A stretch of DNA of 64,000 bases from Paenibacillus tianjinensis (GCF_017086365.1 NZ_CP070969.1:2356001-2420000); one strand, 5' to 3'; shown: positions 50,141 through 59,233, counted from the first letter of the stretch. Notes: generated from the letters alone by a model not told the origin. Made by a program: numbers and translations.

Positions 50141-50692
50141 TTGTTTTTATATGGTAACGGAGAAGTAGATGTCAGAAGCTTAGAGCCGGGAGATGCAGCG
50201 CTGCTGGTCAATTGGCTGTCGGATCCGTCAGTACTGGAGTATTACGAAGGACGCGACCGTCCGCATGATATGGATAGGGTACTGGAGCATTTTTATAGTG
50301 ATGACACAGAGGATATAGGACGGGGCATTGTCCGGTACAATTCACAGGATATCGGGTACCTCCAGTTTTATCCGCTAGGTGACACGGAGAGAGGGATTTA
50401 CGGCTATTCGGAATTTGCCGGCAGCATCTATGGCATGGATCAGTTTATTGGCGAGCCTTGCTGTTGGAACCGGGGGATCGGATCGCAGCTGGTCAAAGAA
50501 ACGGTACAGTACCTGATAGAGGTAAAGCAAGCCGGTAAAATTGTCATGGACCCGCAATGCTGGAATCAGCGGGCGCTGCATGTGTACGAGAAAAATGGCT
50601 TTGTACGGAAAAAACGGCTTATAAAGCATGAATGGCATGAAGGCGGACCAAGGGACTGCTGGCTGGTCGAACATGCTGGAAAAGGGGAATAG
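50141..50692 (+). CDS. GNAT acetyltransferase of the aminoglycoside 6'-N-acetyltransferase type
   Basis: A 183-residue GNAT protein. MDQFIGEPCCWNRGIGSQLV near 105-124 (motif A with its acidic lead-in) and DPQCWNQRALHVYEKNGF near 140-157 (motif B) match the order of AAC(6') and IucB-like enzymes, where an acetyl group is moved to an amine. The acceptor may be an aminoglycoside, but many chromosomal relatives have other substrates. The start is taken as TTG at 50141 because AAAAGGAG lies 8 bases before it; ATG at 50114 has no ribosome site. The next gene follows after 9 bases. Confidence 0.82.
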   Translation: MFLYGNGEVDVRSLEPGDAALLVNWLSDPSVLEYYEGRDRPHDMDRVLEHFYSDDTEDIGRGIVRYNSQDIGYLQFYPLGDTERGIYGYSEFAGSIYGMDQFIGEPCCWNRGIGSQLVKETVQYLIEVKQAGKIVMDPQCWNQRALHVYEKNGFVRKKRLIKHEWHEGGPRDCWLVEHAGKGE

Positions 50693-50701
50693 GAGATGCA
50701 G

Positions 50702-51130
50702 ATGAATACAAATCAAATCACTGTTTTGGCGGCGAGCTTGATTCTGGGCTTGTCACTTATCATTGGCTGTCTGATTCTTGGCAATGAAAGAGCCTCAAGC
50801 ACGGATAAGGAGATAGAAGCGCAGATTGCAGAGACCGAGACGGAGGCCAAGACACAGGCTGCATTGATGGAGCAGGCCCGGTCTAAGGACAAAGCGGTAA
50901 TGACGCTTCAAGAAACGGCACAATTCCTGAATCTGCAGGAGGATCAGGTGCTGAACATCATCAAAGCGGAGAACAGTATCCTTAGCAACAATGGAGTATT
51001 TAACGGAGATAGGCTGCCTTTTTTTAAGGTGGACAACGAGTTTATGTTCAGTAAGGCCGAAATCCTCGAGTGGGTCCGGACAGTGATGTCAGAGACTCGT
51101 ATATACAGAGGAGACAGAATCATTAGATGA
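50702..51130 (+). CDS. Membrane-anchored protein with excisionase-like helix-turn-helix
   Basis: A 142-residue protein. Residues about 6-26 form a single membrane helix (VLAASLILGLSLIIGCLIL), and about 30-65 an acidic coiled coil (EIEAQIAETETEAKTQAAL). Residues about 66-132 resemble the excisionase-type winged helix (MTLQETAQFLNLQEDQVLNI, then FFKVDNEFMFSKAEILEWVR). Such domains bind DNA or act as adaptors, so a membrane-tethered version is unusual. AGGAG precedes ATG at 50702 by 6 bases; ATG at 50696 is too close. It follows the acetyltransferase gene by 9 bases. Function unknown. Confidence 0.75.
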   Translation: MNTNQITVLAASLILGLSLIIGCLILGNERASSTDKEIEAQIAETETEAKTQAALMEQARSKDKAVMTLQETAQFLNLQEDQVLNIIKAENSILSNNGVFNGDRLPFFKVDNEFMFSKAEILEWVRTVMSETRIYRGDRIIR

Positions 51131-51187
51131 AAAGTGTTAAGAAAGTGATTGCTCATGTGAACCAGCGGTATTGATTTGCGAAAGTAA

Positions 51188-51216
51188 TTGACAAACTTTT
51201 AAACAACTACTATACT
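51188..51216 (+). promoter_or_regulatory. Vegetative promoter of the CatE-like gene
   Basis: TTGACA at 51188-51193, 17 bases, TATACT at 51211-51216. Transcription would start near 51223, just before the palindrome at 51231. Confidence 0.8.
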
Positions 51217-51230
51217 TAAGTTAGTTAAAG

Positions 51231-51249
51231 TGTAACGGTAACAGTTACA
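51231..51249. promoter_or_regulatory. Perfect palindrome TGTAAC-N7-GTTACA
   Basis: TGTAAC (51231-51236), GGTAACA, GTTACA (51244-51249) lies at about +8 to +26 of the CatE-like transcript. The same form with one mismatch lies on the Rrf2 promoter at 49278. A bound repressor here would block elongation or initiation. Confidence 0.6.
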
Positions 51250-51334
51250 GGTGGATGTTATTAGCAGCAGAGGTTAAAACTAAGCCGTGTGAAATAGGTT
51301 CAATGAAAGCGGCATACCTATAGGAGGGGTTATT

Positions 51335-52207
51335 ATGACAGCAACAGCGACATTGCATGAGGATGTTCAAATCGGTCTTGTACAGATTAGAGTAAGCAAT
51401 TTGGAGCGTTCACTCGCTTTTTATCAGAATGTGGTTGGACTTAAGGTGTTGCGCACGCATGGACGCGTAGCGGAATTGACGGCAGACGGACAGCAGGTGC
51501 TGCTCGTTTTGCGGGAAATTGAGCATGCCCGGATTCAACCCCGTAAGGGCGCAGGGTTGTATCACTTTGCGATTCTCGTGCCGGACCGCCCAAGTCTCGG
51601 CCTGGTGCTGCGCAACCTGATCGACTCAGAGATTGAAGTTGGTCAAGGTGATCATCTTGTGAGCGAAGCACTCTATATTCAGGACCCCGATAATAACGGG
51701 ATTGAACTGTACCGCGACCGTCCGCGCGACACATGGAAACGTGATGCTGAAGGAGACTATATCATGACCACCGACCCGGTAGACGTGGATGGTTTGCTGG
51801 CTGCTTCCGAAGGCTTAATCTGGAACGGCCTGCCTGCAGGTACCGTGATCGGACATGTTCATTTTCATGTGGGTGATCTTGCCCAGGCTAAGAAATTTTA
51901 TGTCGATGCGCTCGGCTTTGAGCCTACCACCCATTACGGGAATTCAGCGCTGTTCATCTCGGCCGGCGGCTATCATCACCATATGGGGCTGAACATCTGG
52001 GCTGGTCAAGGCGCGCCAGCAACACCGGATGATGCACCGGGAATTGATTATTTCACCCTGCAGCTGCCGGATAGCCGGGAGGTTGCTGATGTGGCAGATC
52101 GGGTACGCCAAGCAGGATATGCTGTGACAGAAGCAGCGGACGGGGTTACGCTTACAGATCCATGGAACATTGGCATTAAGCTGATGACGATTCCTCAGAG
52201 TAATTAA
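51335..52207 (+). CDS. catE: Catechol 2,3-dioxygenase CatE-like (VOC family)
   Basis: A 290-residue extradiol dioxygenase built of two vicinal-oxygen-chelate modules (about 8-125 and 165-285). Metal ligands are visible in the second module: His in GHVHFHVGDL near 174, His in YHHHMGLNIW near 218, and Glu in the following strands. It cleaves catechol-type rings with ferrous iron. In B. subtilis catE is induced by catechol and quinones through MarR-type repressors; here the operator resembles that of the Rrf2 gene nearby instead. AGGAGGGG precedes the start. A promoter and palindrome lie 90-150 bases upstream. Confidence 0.85.
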   Translation: MTATATLHEDVQIGLVQIRVSNLERSLAFYQNVVGLKVLRTHGRVAELTADGQQVLLVLREIEHARIQPRKGAGLYHFAILVPDRPSLGLVLRNLIDSEIEVGQGDHLVSEALYIQDPDNNGIELYRDRPRDTWKRDAEGDYIMTTDPVDVDGLLAASEGLIWNGLPAGTVIGHVHFHVGDLAQAKKFYVDALGFEPTTHYGNSALFISAGGYHHHMGLNIWAGQGAPATPDDAPGIDYFTLQLPDSREVADVADRVRQAGYAVTEAADGVTLTDPWNIGIKLMTIPQSN

Positions 52208-52400
52208 CTATCGGTTCAAGCGAAATCGTAAAGGTTTATACGTTCCGTACTAGAGGGGGCAATGCCGGAGGATACGGCTTGTCTCTTTTTGTTCTTTGTT
52301 CGTGTAGAGGATAGGCCTGGTATCGTTTTGCTCTTCTTTGCCGCAGCAGCGGGGTTTAGGATATAATAATAGAAAAAAATTGGATTGGAGTTGATGCAGC

Positions 52401-54428
52401 TTGGAGACTTTTCTTGCCGTGCTTTTACTGCTCGGGCTTATTGCGGCATCAAATATTGTGAACCGGTTTATTCCGTTTGTGCCGATTCCCCTAATCCAGA
52501 TCGGGCTGGGTGTAATTGCCGCAATGGTCCCGACAGGAATACATATGTCCTTTGAACCTGAACTGTTTTTTTTATTATTTATTGCGCCGCTATTGTTTAA
52601 TGACGGCAAACGGACACCGCGCGATGAGCTATGGAATCTGCGGGCGCCCATTCTGCTGCTCGCTCTGGGGCTGGTCTTCGTAACGGTATTTGTGGCCGGA
52701 TATGCCATCCACTGGATGATCCCTGCAATTCCGCTCGCGGCATCGTTCGCGCTGGCCGCAATTCTCTCACCGACCGATGCTGTTGCGGTGAGTTCGCTGG
52801 CGGGAAGGGTGCATCTGCCTGGCAGTATTCACCGGATACTGGAGGGCGAATCACTGATGAATGACGCTTCCGGTCTGGTCGCCTTTAAATTTGCCATTGC
52901 CGCTGCGGTTACCGGAGTCTTCTCGTTGCCCAAAGCGGCACTGAGCTTCGTCCTGATTGCGGCCGGCGGCCTGCTGATCGGGGCACTGCTGTCCTTTCTG
53001 CTGATCCGGTTAAGCGTATTTCTGCGCAGGTTCGGTATGGAGGATGTCACCATGCATGTACTGCTTCAGATTCTTACGCCGTTCATCATCTATCTGATCA
53101 GTGAAGAGATCGGAGTATCCGGCATCCTGGCGGTCGTAGCCGGCGGTGTAGTCAATGCGATCGAAAAGGACCGTGCGGTCTCACCGCAGTATAAGCTGCA
53201 GTTAGTGTCGGCCAGCACCTGGTCGGTGCTGCTATTTATCCTCAACGGGATGGTATTCCTTATTCTCGGGGTGTCGGTTCCGGATGTCGTAGAGGTCATT
53301 TACCATGATCAAAGTGTTAATAACTTTATGGTAGCCGGCTATGTTCTGGTCATTACGATGCTGTTAATTGTGCTGCGGTTTCTTTGGATATACTTCTATT
53401 CAATCTTTGAAAGCCGCCGCCTGAAGGTGGAGCAGTCGCCGCTTAAATCACAGCTGATTACCTCCATTTCTGGTGTACGGGGAGCCGTTACATTAGCCGG
53501 GGCCTTTTCCATTCCTCTGACTCTGGGAGACGGTTCACTGTTTCCTCAGCGTGACCTGATTATTGCGATTGCGGCAGGCGTTATTCTGATGTCACTGCTG
53601 ATTGCCAGTGTCCTGTTACCGCTTTTGGCAGAGAAAGAGGAGACTGCAGCAGTTATTCTGAAGGAAGGCACGGGGAATCCGGAGCTGGCTGCAAGATCAG
53701 TTGTGATTGATGCGGGCATGACGATGCTCCGGAGCCTCGTCACCGAGTCGGGAGGGGGCCAGGCCCAGCCTGCTTTGCTGGAATTTACCGACAAAATCGA
53801 CCGCCTCTGCGGTCTCAAAACCGAAAACGATCCTAAAGCGGAGCAGTTCCGCCGCTTAGGGATTGAAGCCCGGCTGAGCGGCCTGGAGGCAGAACGGACG
53901 GAGCTGCGGCGGATGACGGAGAACGGTATGCTGCCGGCACCCGTCGCGGTGAAGATGGAAGAACTGCTGGATCATAAGGAGGCCGTCCTGTGCCGGCGCT
54001 TCGATACGCAGGTGAAATTCTCATTGACCGAAATTCAGCGTCTTCTCTCCGGGATATTCAGCGGGCGGCTGAACGGCAGTGAGGGCCGCCAGGTGATACA
54101 GAATGCCGAAGAGGCCCGAAAGGCTAAAATAGCGATGTGCCAGGCGGCAGTCACTGCTGTCAGCAGCGGGATCAATGAGAATAACCGAGAAGCTGCACAG
54201 CTGGTCATTGACAAATATGAGAAGATGGAGTCACGGCTTGAGCAAGGAGACGGATGGAGCAAGGAAGGCGTAATCGACGATCAGAATTTTGAGCTTAAGC
54301 TGAAGGCGATCCAGGAGCAGCGGGATACGGTACAGCAAATGTACCAGAACGGTGCAATCAACCTTAAAATCGCCGGCAAGCTGCGCCGGTTCGTCGACCA
54401 ATTAGAGACTTCAATCTGGGAGGATTAA
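52401..54428 (+). CDS. CPA1-type Na+/H+ antiporter
   Basis: A 675-residue antiporter. Residues about 1-410 hold some twelve membrane helices; LSPTDAVAVSSLAGR near 113-127 and GESLMNDASGLVAF near 145-158 (with the Asn-Asp pair that binds the ion) mark the NhaP/NHE class. A cytosolic tail of about 250 residues is helical and charged, with two coiled-coil-like stretches, and is probably regulatory. The start is TTG after TTGGAG. The acetyltransferase gene starts 2 bases after its stop, so they are translated together. Confidence 0.9.
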   Translation: METFLAVLLLLGLIAASNIVNRFIPFVPIPLIQIGLGVIAAMVPTGIHMSFEPELFFLLFIAPLLFNDGKRTPRDELWNLRAPILLLALGLVFVTVFVAGYAIHWMIPAIPLAASFALAAILSPTDAVAVSSLAGRVHLPGSIHRILEGESLMNDASGLVAFKFAIAAAVTGVFSLPKAALSFVLIAAGGLLIGALLSFLLIRLSVFLRRFGMEDVTMHVLLQILTPFIIYLISEEIGVSGILAVVAGGVVNAIEKDRAVSPQYKLQLVSASTWSVLLFILNGMVFLILGVSVPDVVEVIYHDQSVNNFMVAGYVLVITMLLIVLRFLWIYFYSIFESRRLKVEQSPLKSQLITSISGVRGAVTLAGAFSIPLTLGDGSLFPQRDLIIAIAAGVILMSLLIASVLLPLLAEKEETAAVILKEGTGNPELAARSVVIDAGMTMLRSLVTESGGGQAQPALLEFTDKIDRLCGLKTENDPKAEQFRRLGIEARLSGLEAERTELRRMTENGMLPAPVAVKMEELLDHKEAVLCRRFDTQVKFSLTEIQRLLSGIFSGRLNGSEGRQVIQNAEEARKAKIAMCQAAVTAVSSGINENNREAAQLVIDKYEKMESRLEQGDGWSKEGVIDDQNFELKLKAIQEQRDTVQQMYQNGAINLKIAGKLRRFVDQLETSIWED

Positions 54429-54430
54429 AT

Positions 54431-54958
54431 ATGGGGAACATCATTGCTGAAGGGCTGTCTTTTGAGGAGATCAAGGAGGAACACCTGGCTGAGGTGCTGG
54501 ATATTTATAATTATTATGTGTTGAATACAACAGTTTCTTTCCATACCGAACCACAGACCTTGCCGGAAATGCGCAATTCCGTGCTAAGCAGCGACCCGCG
54601 GTTCAAATCCTATGCCATCCTGCAGGACGGCAGTTTACAGGGTTACGTTCTTATAACCAGACATAAAAATAAACAGGCGTATGACACCTCCGGTGAGATC
54701 AGTGTGTACCTGAAGCCGGGCAGCGGAGGGCGGGGACTCGGCGGACAAGCGCTACGGTTTATTGAAGAGCGGGCAGCAGAGCTTAAGTTCCATGTACTGG
54801 TCGCTACGGTATGTGCGGATAATGAGCCAAGCCGCCGCTTGTTTACCAGACACGGTTACGAGCAGAGCGCCCTGTTCAAGGAAATCGGCCACAAGTTCGG
54901 ACAGTGGCTGGATATTGCCAGTTATCAGAAGATTATCGGCCAATCGTCCTCCAGCTAG
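54431..54958 (+). CDS. GNAT acetyltransferase (phosphinothricin acetyltransferase-like)
   Basis: A 175-residue GNAT enzyme of the PAT/YwnH type. EEHLAEVLDIYNYYVLNTTVSFHTEP near 17-42 (split: DIYNYYVLNTTVSF) is the family's N-terminal mark. YLKPGSGGRGLGGQALRF near 92-109 is the acetyl-CoA site and NEPSRRLFTRHGY near 131-143 motif B. Substrates in this family are methionine sulfone or sulfoximine, phosphinothricin and similar. Its ribosome site GGAGG lies inside the antiporter gene's end. Confidence 0.88.
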   Translation: MGNIIAEGLSFEEIKEEHLAEVLDIYNYYVLNTTVSFHTEPQTLPEMRNSVLSSDPRFKSYAILQDGSLQGYVLITRHKNKQAYDTSGEISVYLKPGSGGRGLGGQALRFIEERAAELKFHVLVATVCADNEPSRRLFTRHGYEQSALFKEIGHKFGQWLDIASYQKIIGQSSSS

Positions 54959-54985
54959 AAGCTGCTTAAGGAGCAGCAGAGCATA

Positions 54986-55038
54986 GCAAAGTCCGCCTGC
55001 CGCAAGGATGAAATGCCTTGCCGGCAGGCGGACTTTGC
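54986..55038. terminator. Long hairpin between convergent genes
   Basis: GCAAAGTCCGCCTGCCG pairs perfectly with CGGCAGGCGGACTTTGC; an inner CAAGG/CCTTG pair extends the stem. It lacks a strong T run but sits between the acetyltransferase and the split ThrE genes. Confidence 0.8.
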
Positions 55039-55074
55039 TGTGTTATCTATGTAAGCTGTAAGGTTTCGAATACC

Positions 55075-55497
55075 TTAAGCTTTCTTCCGCCGGAAGATTT
55101 GTCCGAGCACTTCACTAAGCACAAGACCGGTGGCGATGGCTCCAGATAGCAGCAGGGCCTGCACGGCAAACTGAATCGCCTGATTATTATCATTCTCCAC
55201 GAACTTACGCATGGCATCATACGCCAGTCCCCCCGGGACAAGCGGAATAATCCCTCCGACGCTGAAGATAATGACCGGCATCTTGAAGGATCGCGCAAAG
55301 ATTTGACTGATCACACCGACAACGACGGTGGCTAAGAAGGTGGCAATCACTGTATCCCACCGCTCATCAAGCTGCAAATACAGTATCCAGCCCACCATTC
55401 CGGCGAAACCGCATTGCAGCAGCGCTCGCCCTGGCGCATTGAACAGAATGCAGAATGCAGCAGCGGCAATAAAGCTGGTTATCAATTGCAAAATCAT
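55075..55497 (-). CDS. ThrE-type exporter, small subunit (DUF3815)
   Basis: A 140-residue membrane protein with about four or five helices, matching the C-terminal half of ThrE. VIFSVGGIIPLVPGGLAYDAMR near 75-96 (split: GGIIPLVPGG) is the conserved loop of this half. It works with the larger subunit encoded just upstream on the same strand (30-base gap). In Corynebacterium ThrE both halves are one protein exporting Thr and Ser, and in Firmicutes they are usually split as here. Confidence 0.87.
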   Translation of the reverse strand: MILQLITSFIAAAAFCILFNAPGRALLQCGFAGMVGWILYLQLDERWDTVIATFLATVVVGVISQIFARSFKMPVIIFSVGGIIPLVPGGLAYDAMRKFVENDNNQAIQFAVQALLLSGAIATGLVLSEVLGQIFRRKKA

Positions 55498-55527
55498 GAA
55501 GGGTTGACCTCTTTCACACCATTTATT

Positions 55528-56295
55528 TTAGAAAAGCGACAGCACAAGTCCGATCCCTGTCCCGATCGCAAATGCAGTCAGGAAGGCATCGGCTCCCTTG
55601 GACAGGCCCGAGACCAGATGTCCGGCCATGAGATCACGGACGGCATTGGTAATGAGCAGACCCGGAACGAGCGGCATCACGGAGCCGATGATAATCTTGT
55701 CCATCTCCTGGCCGATGCCAGCTTTGACAGACAGGAAAGCTAGCAGGCCGATCAGGAACGAAGCGCTGAACTCTGCGAAAAACCGGATCTGCACAAGCCG
55801 GTGCAGGTAGGTTGCAGCGGCGAAGCCTAATGCGGACGCGAGGAGGGCCGGGAGGGCATCCCACAGGCTGCCCTTGAACATTACAGTGAAACATGCACCT
55901 GTGAGTGCAGCTGCAGCGATCTGCAGCCAGGCCGGGTAGGCATGCGCGGCATCGTCAACAGCCCCAAGCCGCTCGCGGGCTTCGGCTGCTGTGAGCTGGC
56001 GCTCGCTGAGACGGCGGGAGATATCGTTGACCTCCGACACCTTTTGCAGGTCGGTCGTCCGTTCTGCGATCCGGAACAGCTTTACCGGTTCGGTTCTGCT
56101 CGTCGTAAACATAATAACCGTAGGGGTCACATAGCTGTGTGCTCCGGGAAAACCTAAGGCTGCTGCCATGCGGGACATGGTGTCCTCCACACGATAGGTT
56201 TCCGCGCCGCTTTGCAGCATGATTTTACCTGCCAGCAGGCACAGGTCAATAATATCATGCGCGGAGGTATTGCTGTTATTGCTTAAGCTATCCAA
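55528..56295 (-). CDS. ThrE-type exporter, large subunit (DUF1212)
   Basis: A 255-residue membrane protein. The N-terminal cytosolic domain (about 1-115) includes KIMLQSGAETYRVEDTM, the hallmark of the family. About five helices follow; IIIGSVMPLVPGLLITNAVRDL near 205-226 (split: IIGSVMPLVPG) parallels the loop of the small subunit. Together they likely export Thr/Ser or a related metabolite; the small gene follows it directly. The TTG start has GGGGAGG upstream. Confidence 0.9.
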   Translation of the reverse strand: MDSLSNNSNTSAHDIIDLCLLAGKIMLQSGAETYRVEDTMSRMAAALGFPGAHSYVTPTVIMFTTSRTEPVKLFRIAERTTDLQKVSEVNDISRRLSERQLTAAEARERLGAVDDAAHAYPAWLQIAAAALTGACFTVMFKGSLWDALPALLASALGFAAATYLHRLVQIRFFAEFSASFLIGLLAFLSVKAGIGQEMDKIIIGSVMPLVPGLLITNAVRDLMAGHLVSGLSKGADAFLTAFAIGTGIGLVLSLF

Positions 56296-56511
56296 CTTCG
56301 TTCGATCCTCCCCTGGAGTGTTATATATCCGATTGTCGCCTCAATTTCACAAAAGATCAACCTCAATTGCTGTTATTTACGGAAATAATAAAAATTTATT
56401 GAAAGTTTTAACTAGATATTAACTTTTTATTTCCAGTTTACGATATAAAAAGGGAGAAATCAGAAAGAGAAGCACACATTCCTAATAGAAATAGGCCGAA
56501 AGGAGAATTTT

Positions 56512-58635
56512 ATGTCAGGCTCTTTTCCGGAAGAATCACTGCTTGAGTTATTCATATTCGAAACCCTGCAATCTCTGCAGCAGCTGGAAGATTCGATCCT
56601 TGCCAGTGAGCAGCAGGATTCGCTTAAGGTAGAGGATATCAACCTCATTTTTCGCATTATGCATACCATCAAAGGCTCGGCGGCCGTGATGGGGTATACG
56701 AATATTTCCGCACTCGCGCATGCCATGGAGGATTTATTCTTTTATCTGCGCGACCACCCGAAAGCCCCTTATGACTGTTCTGAGCTATCGGATCTTATTC
56801 TTCAAGGGATTGATTTCACCAAGCTGGAGACGATTAAGATCAGAAATGGAGATCCGGCAGATGGAGACGCCTCTGCGCTGGCAGATGAGCTGGCAGCCTA
56901 TTTGCAATATCTGAAAAACCGGTCTGCAAGCGAGGCTGCAGAGAGGGATGCGGACGCCGCGAAGCTGCAGCATTCTGCCGGTATGCGGCAAGCTGCCGAT
57001 GCTGGTGCAGCAGGAACTTCATGTTATAGAGCGCTTCTGCGCTTTGAAGAGACTTGCCAGCTGGAGAATATCCGCGCCTTCACCGTGATTCACCGACTGG
57101 ATGAGACACTGGATTGCACGTTTACCTTCCAGCCGGAGGATATTATAGAAAATCCGGACAGCGCGGATGTCATCCGCCGGGACGGATTTGTGATTGTGCT
57201 GGAAACCGCTGTTCGCCGGGAAGTGATAGCTGATTTTCTGCGGAATGCCCCGTATGTTAGCGTAATGGAACTTGAACAGCTTCAAGAGCGGCCTTCTGCT
57301 ATTCAACATCTTACACCACTAATGCAAGAGACAGAGCAGCCACTCCATACCAATGAGTTAGCTGCACGAATGCCGGATTTTACTCTTCAGACTGCCGGGG
57401 GGAAGAAGCCTAAGGAGAGTGGGAACTTCCCTCCTGCACACCAGACAATGATTAGTGTCAATGTGGCGAAAATGGACAAGCTAATGGACCTGATCGGAGA
57501 ACTGGTCATTGCTGAGACAATGGTAACACAGAATCCGGATTTGGCCGCTGTGAGCGGGACGCTGGACAACTTCAGCAAAGCGGCCAGGCAGCTGCGCAAG
57601 ATTTCGGCTGAAATGCAGGATGTGGTTATGTCGCTGCGTATGGTTCCCCTTGCTGCCACGTTTCATAAGATGGGCCGGATTGTAAGAGATATGACCCGGA
57701 AGCTGAATAAAGAGGCTACTCTTGTGATTCTTGGCGAAGAGACGGAAGTGGATAAAAATATTATTGAGCATTTGTCCGATCCGCTGATGCATCTGGTGCG
57801 CAACGCGCTGGATCATGGTATTGAACCACCTGAGGAGCGTCTCACTGCGGGCAAGCCGCGGAGCGGAACTGTGACACTTGAAGCCAAACATTCCGGGGGG
57901 GATGTGATGGTTATGATTAGGGATGACGGCAAGGGGCTGCACCGGGATAAAATTGTCCGCCGTGCACTCGAGAACGGGCTGCTGACCCGGGATGAACGGG
58001 AACTTAGTGATAAGGAGATCTTCAAACTGATCTTTCACCCGGGTTTTTCCACCAAAGACAGCGTCAGTGAATTCAGCGGGAGGGGCGTCGGGATGGACGT
58101 CGTTGTCAAGGATTTGGAGCAGGTCGGAGGCACGGCAACTGTGGACAGTGTGCCCGGTGCAGGATCAACAGTGACCCTGAGGATTCCGCTAACACTTGCA
58201 ATTGTTGATGCTATGAACGTTGGGGTTGGCGATTCACGGTTTTCATTGCCGACAGCATCGATCGTCCGCTCTTTCCGGCCGAACGCCAAAGACCTGCTCC
58301 TGGATCCGCATGGAAATGAGTGGATTATGGTGCGGGGCGGATGCTATCCGGTACTCCGCCTGCACCATCTCTCAGGAACAGCCCGGAGCACAGCTTCGAT
58401 AGAGGAAGGCATCCTGATCATGGTAGAAGATGAGGGACGCAGCCTGTGCCTGCTCGCAGACGAATTACTTGGTCAACAGCAAGTAGTGGTGAAAGCGCTC
58501 CCGGATTATATTCAGAACAGTGCGGGCAGCAAGCATTTTGCCGGCTGTACACTGCTTGGTGACGGCAGCATCAGCCTGATTCTTGATGTCATCCGGCTAA
58601 CCTCTGCGATGAATACCGCTGCTATTTCTTATTGA
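56512..58635 (+). CDS. cheA: Chemotaxis histidine kinase CheA
   Basis: A 707-residue kinase in the classical order. P1 (about 1-105) has the phosphorylated His51 in RIMHTIKGSAA. A P2-like segment (about 165-265) would dock the response regulators. P3 dimer helices (about 305-375) contain VAKMDKLMDLIGELV. P4 ATPase has LVRNALDHGIE, IRDDGKGLH and GRGVGMDVV. P5 (about 565-700) is CheW-like. AAAGGAG precedes the ATG. It heads a cheA-cheW-mcp-cheR-cheB cluster. No CheY, CheC, CheD or flagellar gene is adjacent, so the output may be CheB alone or a distant CheY. Confidence 0.95.
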   Translation: MSGSFPEESLLELFIFETLQSLQQLEDSILASEQQDSLKVEDINLIFRIMHTIKGSAAVMGYTNISALAHAMEDLFFYLRDHPKAPYDCSELSDLILQGIDFTKLETIKIRNGDPADGDASALADELAAYLQYLKNRSASEAAERDADAAKLQHSAGMRQAADAGAAGTSCYRALLRFEETCQLENIRAFTVIHRLDETLDCTFTFQPEDIIENPDSADVIRRDGFVIVLETAVRREVIADFLRNAPYVSVMELEQLQERPSAIQHLTPLMQETEQPLHTNELAARMPDFTLQTAGGKKPKESGNFPPAHQTMISVNVAKMDKLMDLIGELVIAETMVTQNPDLAAVSGTLDNFSKAARQLRKISAEMQDVVMSLRMVPLAATFHKMGRIVRDMTRKLNKEATLVILGEETEVDKNIIEHLSDPLMHLVRNALDHGIEPPEERLTAGKPRSGTVTLEAKHSGGDVMVMIRDDGKGLHRDKIVRRALENGLLTRDERELSDKEIFKLIFHPGFSTKDSVSEFSGRGVGMDVVVKDLEQVGGTATVDSVPGAGSTVTLRIPLTLAIVDAMNVGVGDSRFSLPTASIVRSFRPNAKDLLLDPHGNEWIMVRGGCYPVLRLHHLSGTARSTASIEEGILIMVEDEGRSLCLLADELLGQQQVVVKALPDYIQNSAGSKHFAGCTLLGDGSISLILDVIRLTSAMNTAAISY

Positions 58636-58722
58636 AGCAGGGTTATATTCAGCATCAATTGTTTTTTGCATTAGCTATAGCGCTTAGGATATTAATTTCT
58701 AGATTAGTCAGGAGGTGTTCCG

Positions 58723-59223
58723 GTGGCTGGAAACAATGTATATGAAGAATCGCCGGAGGAGGATACACAGCGGGATAAATATCTGATTTTTTCGCTGGGA
58801 CGCCAGTTTTACGGAATTGAAATTGAATATGTGACGGAAATTATCGGTCTTCAACCGATTGCCGGAATCCCGGATCTCCCGGAATATATCAAAGGTATTA
58901 TTAATCTGCGGGGTAAAATCATTCCCGTGATGGATGTAAGACTGCGTTTCAGAATGGAGCCGCAGCCGTATAACGACCGCACGTGCGTAATCGTAATCGA
59001 TATTTTGGATGAGATTCTCGGATTAATTGTGGAGAGTGTATCGGAGGTATTGCCCATCCCGCCGGAGGAGATTGTGCCGGCGCCGGATTCACCGGGCAGC
59101 GGAAGGTTTGTTACACGTATCGGTAAAACCGCTCATGGAGTGAAGCTGCTTCTTGACTGTGCTAAACTGCTCCGGGATGCCGAGCCGGAACGGCCCGGTA
59201 ATGCAATTCAGCCGAACGAATAA
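58723..59223 (+). CDS. cheW: Chemotaxis coupling protein CheW
   Basis: A 166-residue CheW that links receptor and CheA. RDKYLIFSLGRQFYGIEIEYV near 16-36 begins the SH3-like double barrel. GIPDLPEYIKGIINLRGKIIPVMDVR (split: GIINLRGKIIPVMDVR) near 61-78 is the CheA/receptor-binding loop. The C-terminus runs about 15 residues longer than usual. GTG start with AGGAGG 8 bases before. The receptor gene begins 10 bases after its stop. Confidence 0.95.
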   Translation: MAGNNVYEESPEEDTQRDKYLIFSLGRQFYGIEIEYVTEIIGLQPIAGIPDLPEYIKGIINLRGKIIPVMDVRLRFRMEPQPYNDRTCVIVIDILDEILGLIVESVSEVLPIPPEEIVPAPDSPGSGRFVTRIGKTAHGVKLLLDCAKLLRDAEPERPGNAIQPNE

Positions 59224-59233
59224 GGAGAAGATG

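Noticed and set aside
56408..56449. TTAACT-N5-TTAACT (11-base period) before cheA, as a fourth response-regulator promoter
   Set aside because: Only two copies, and the next TATAAA is 19 bases away rather than 10; it does not fit the pattern of the other three.
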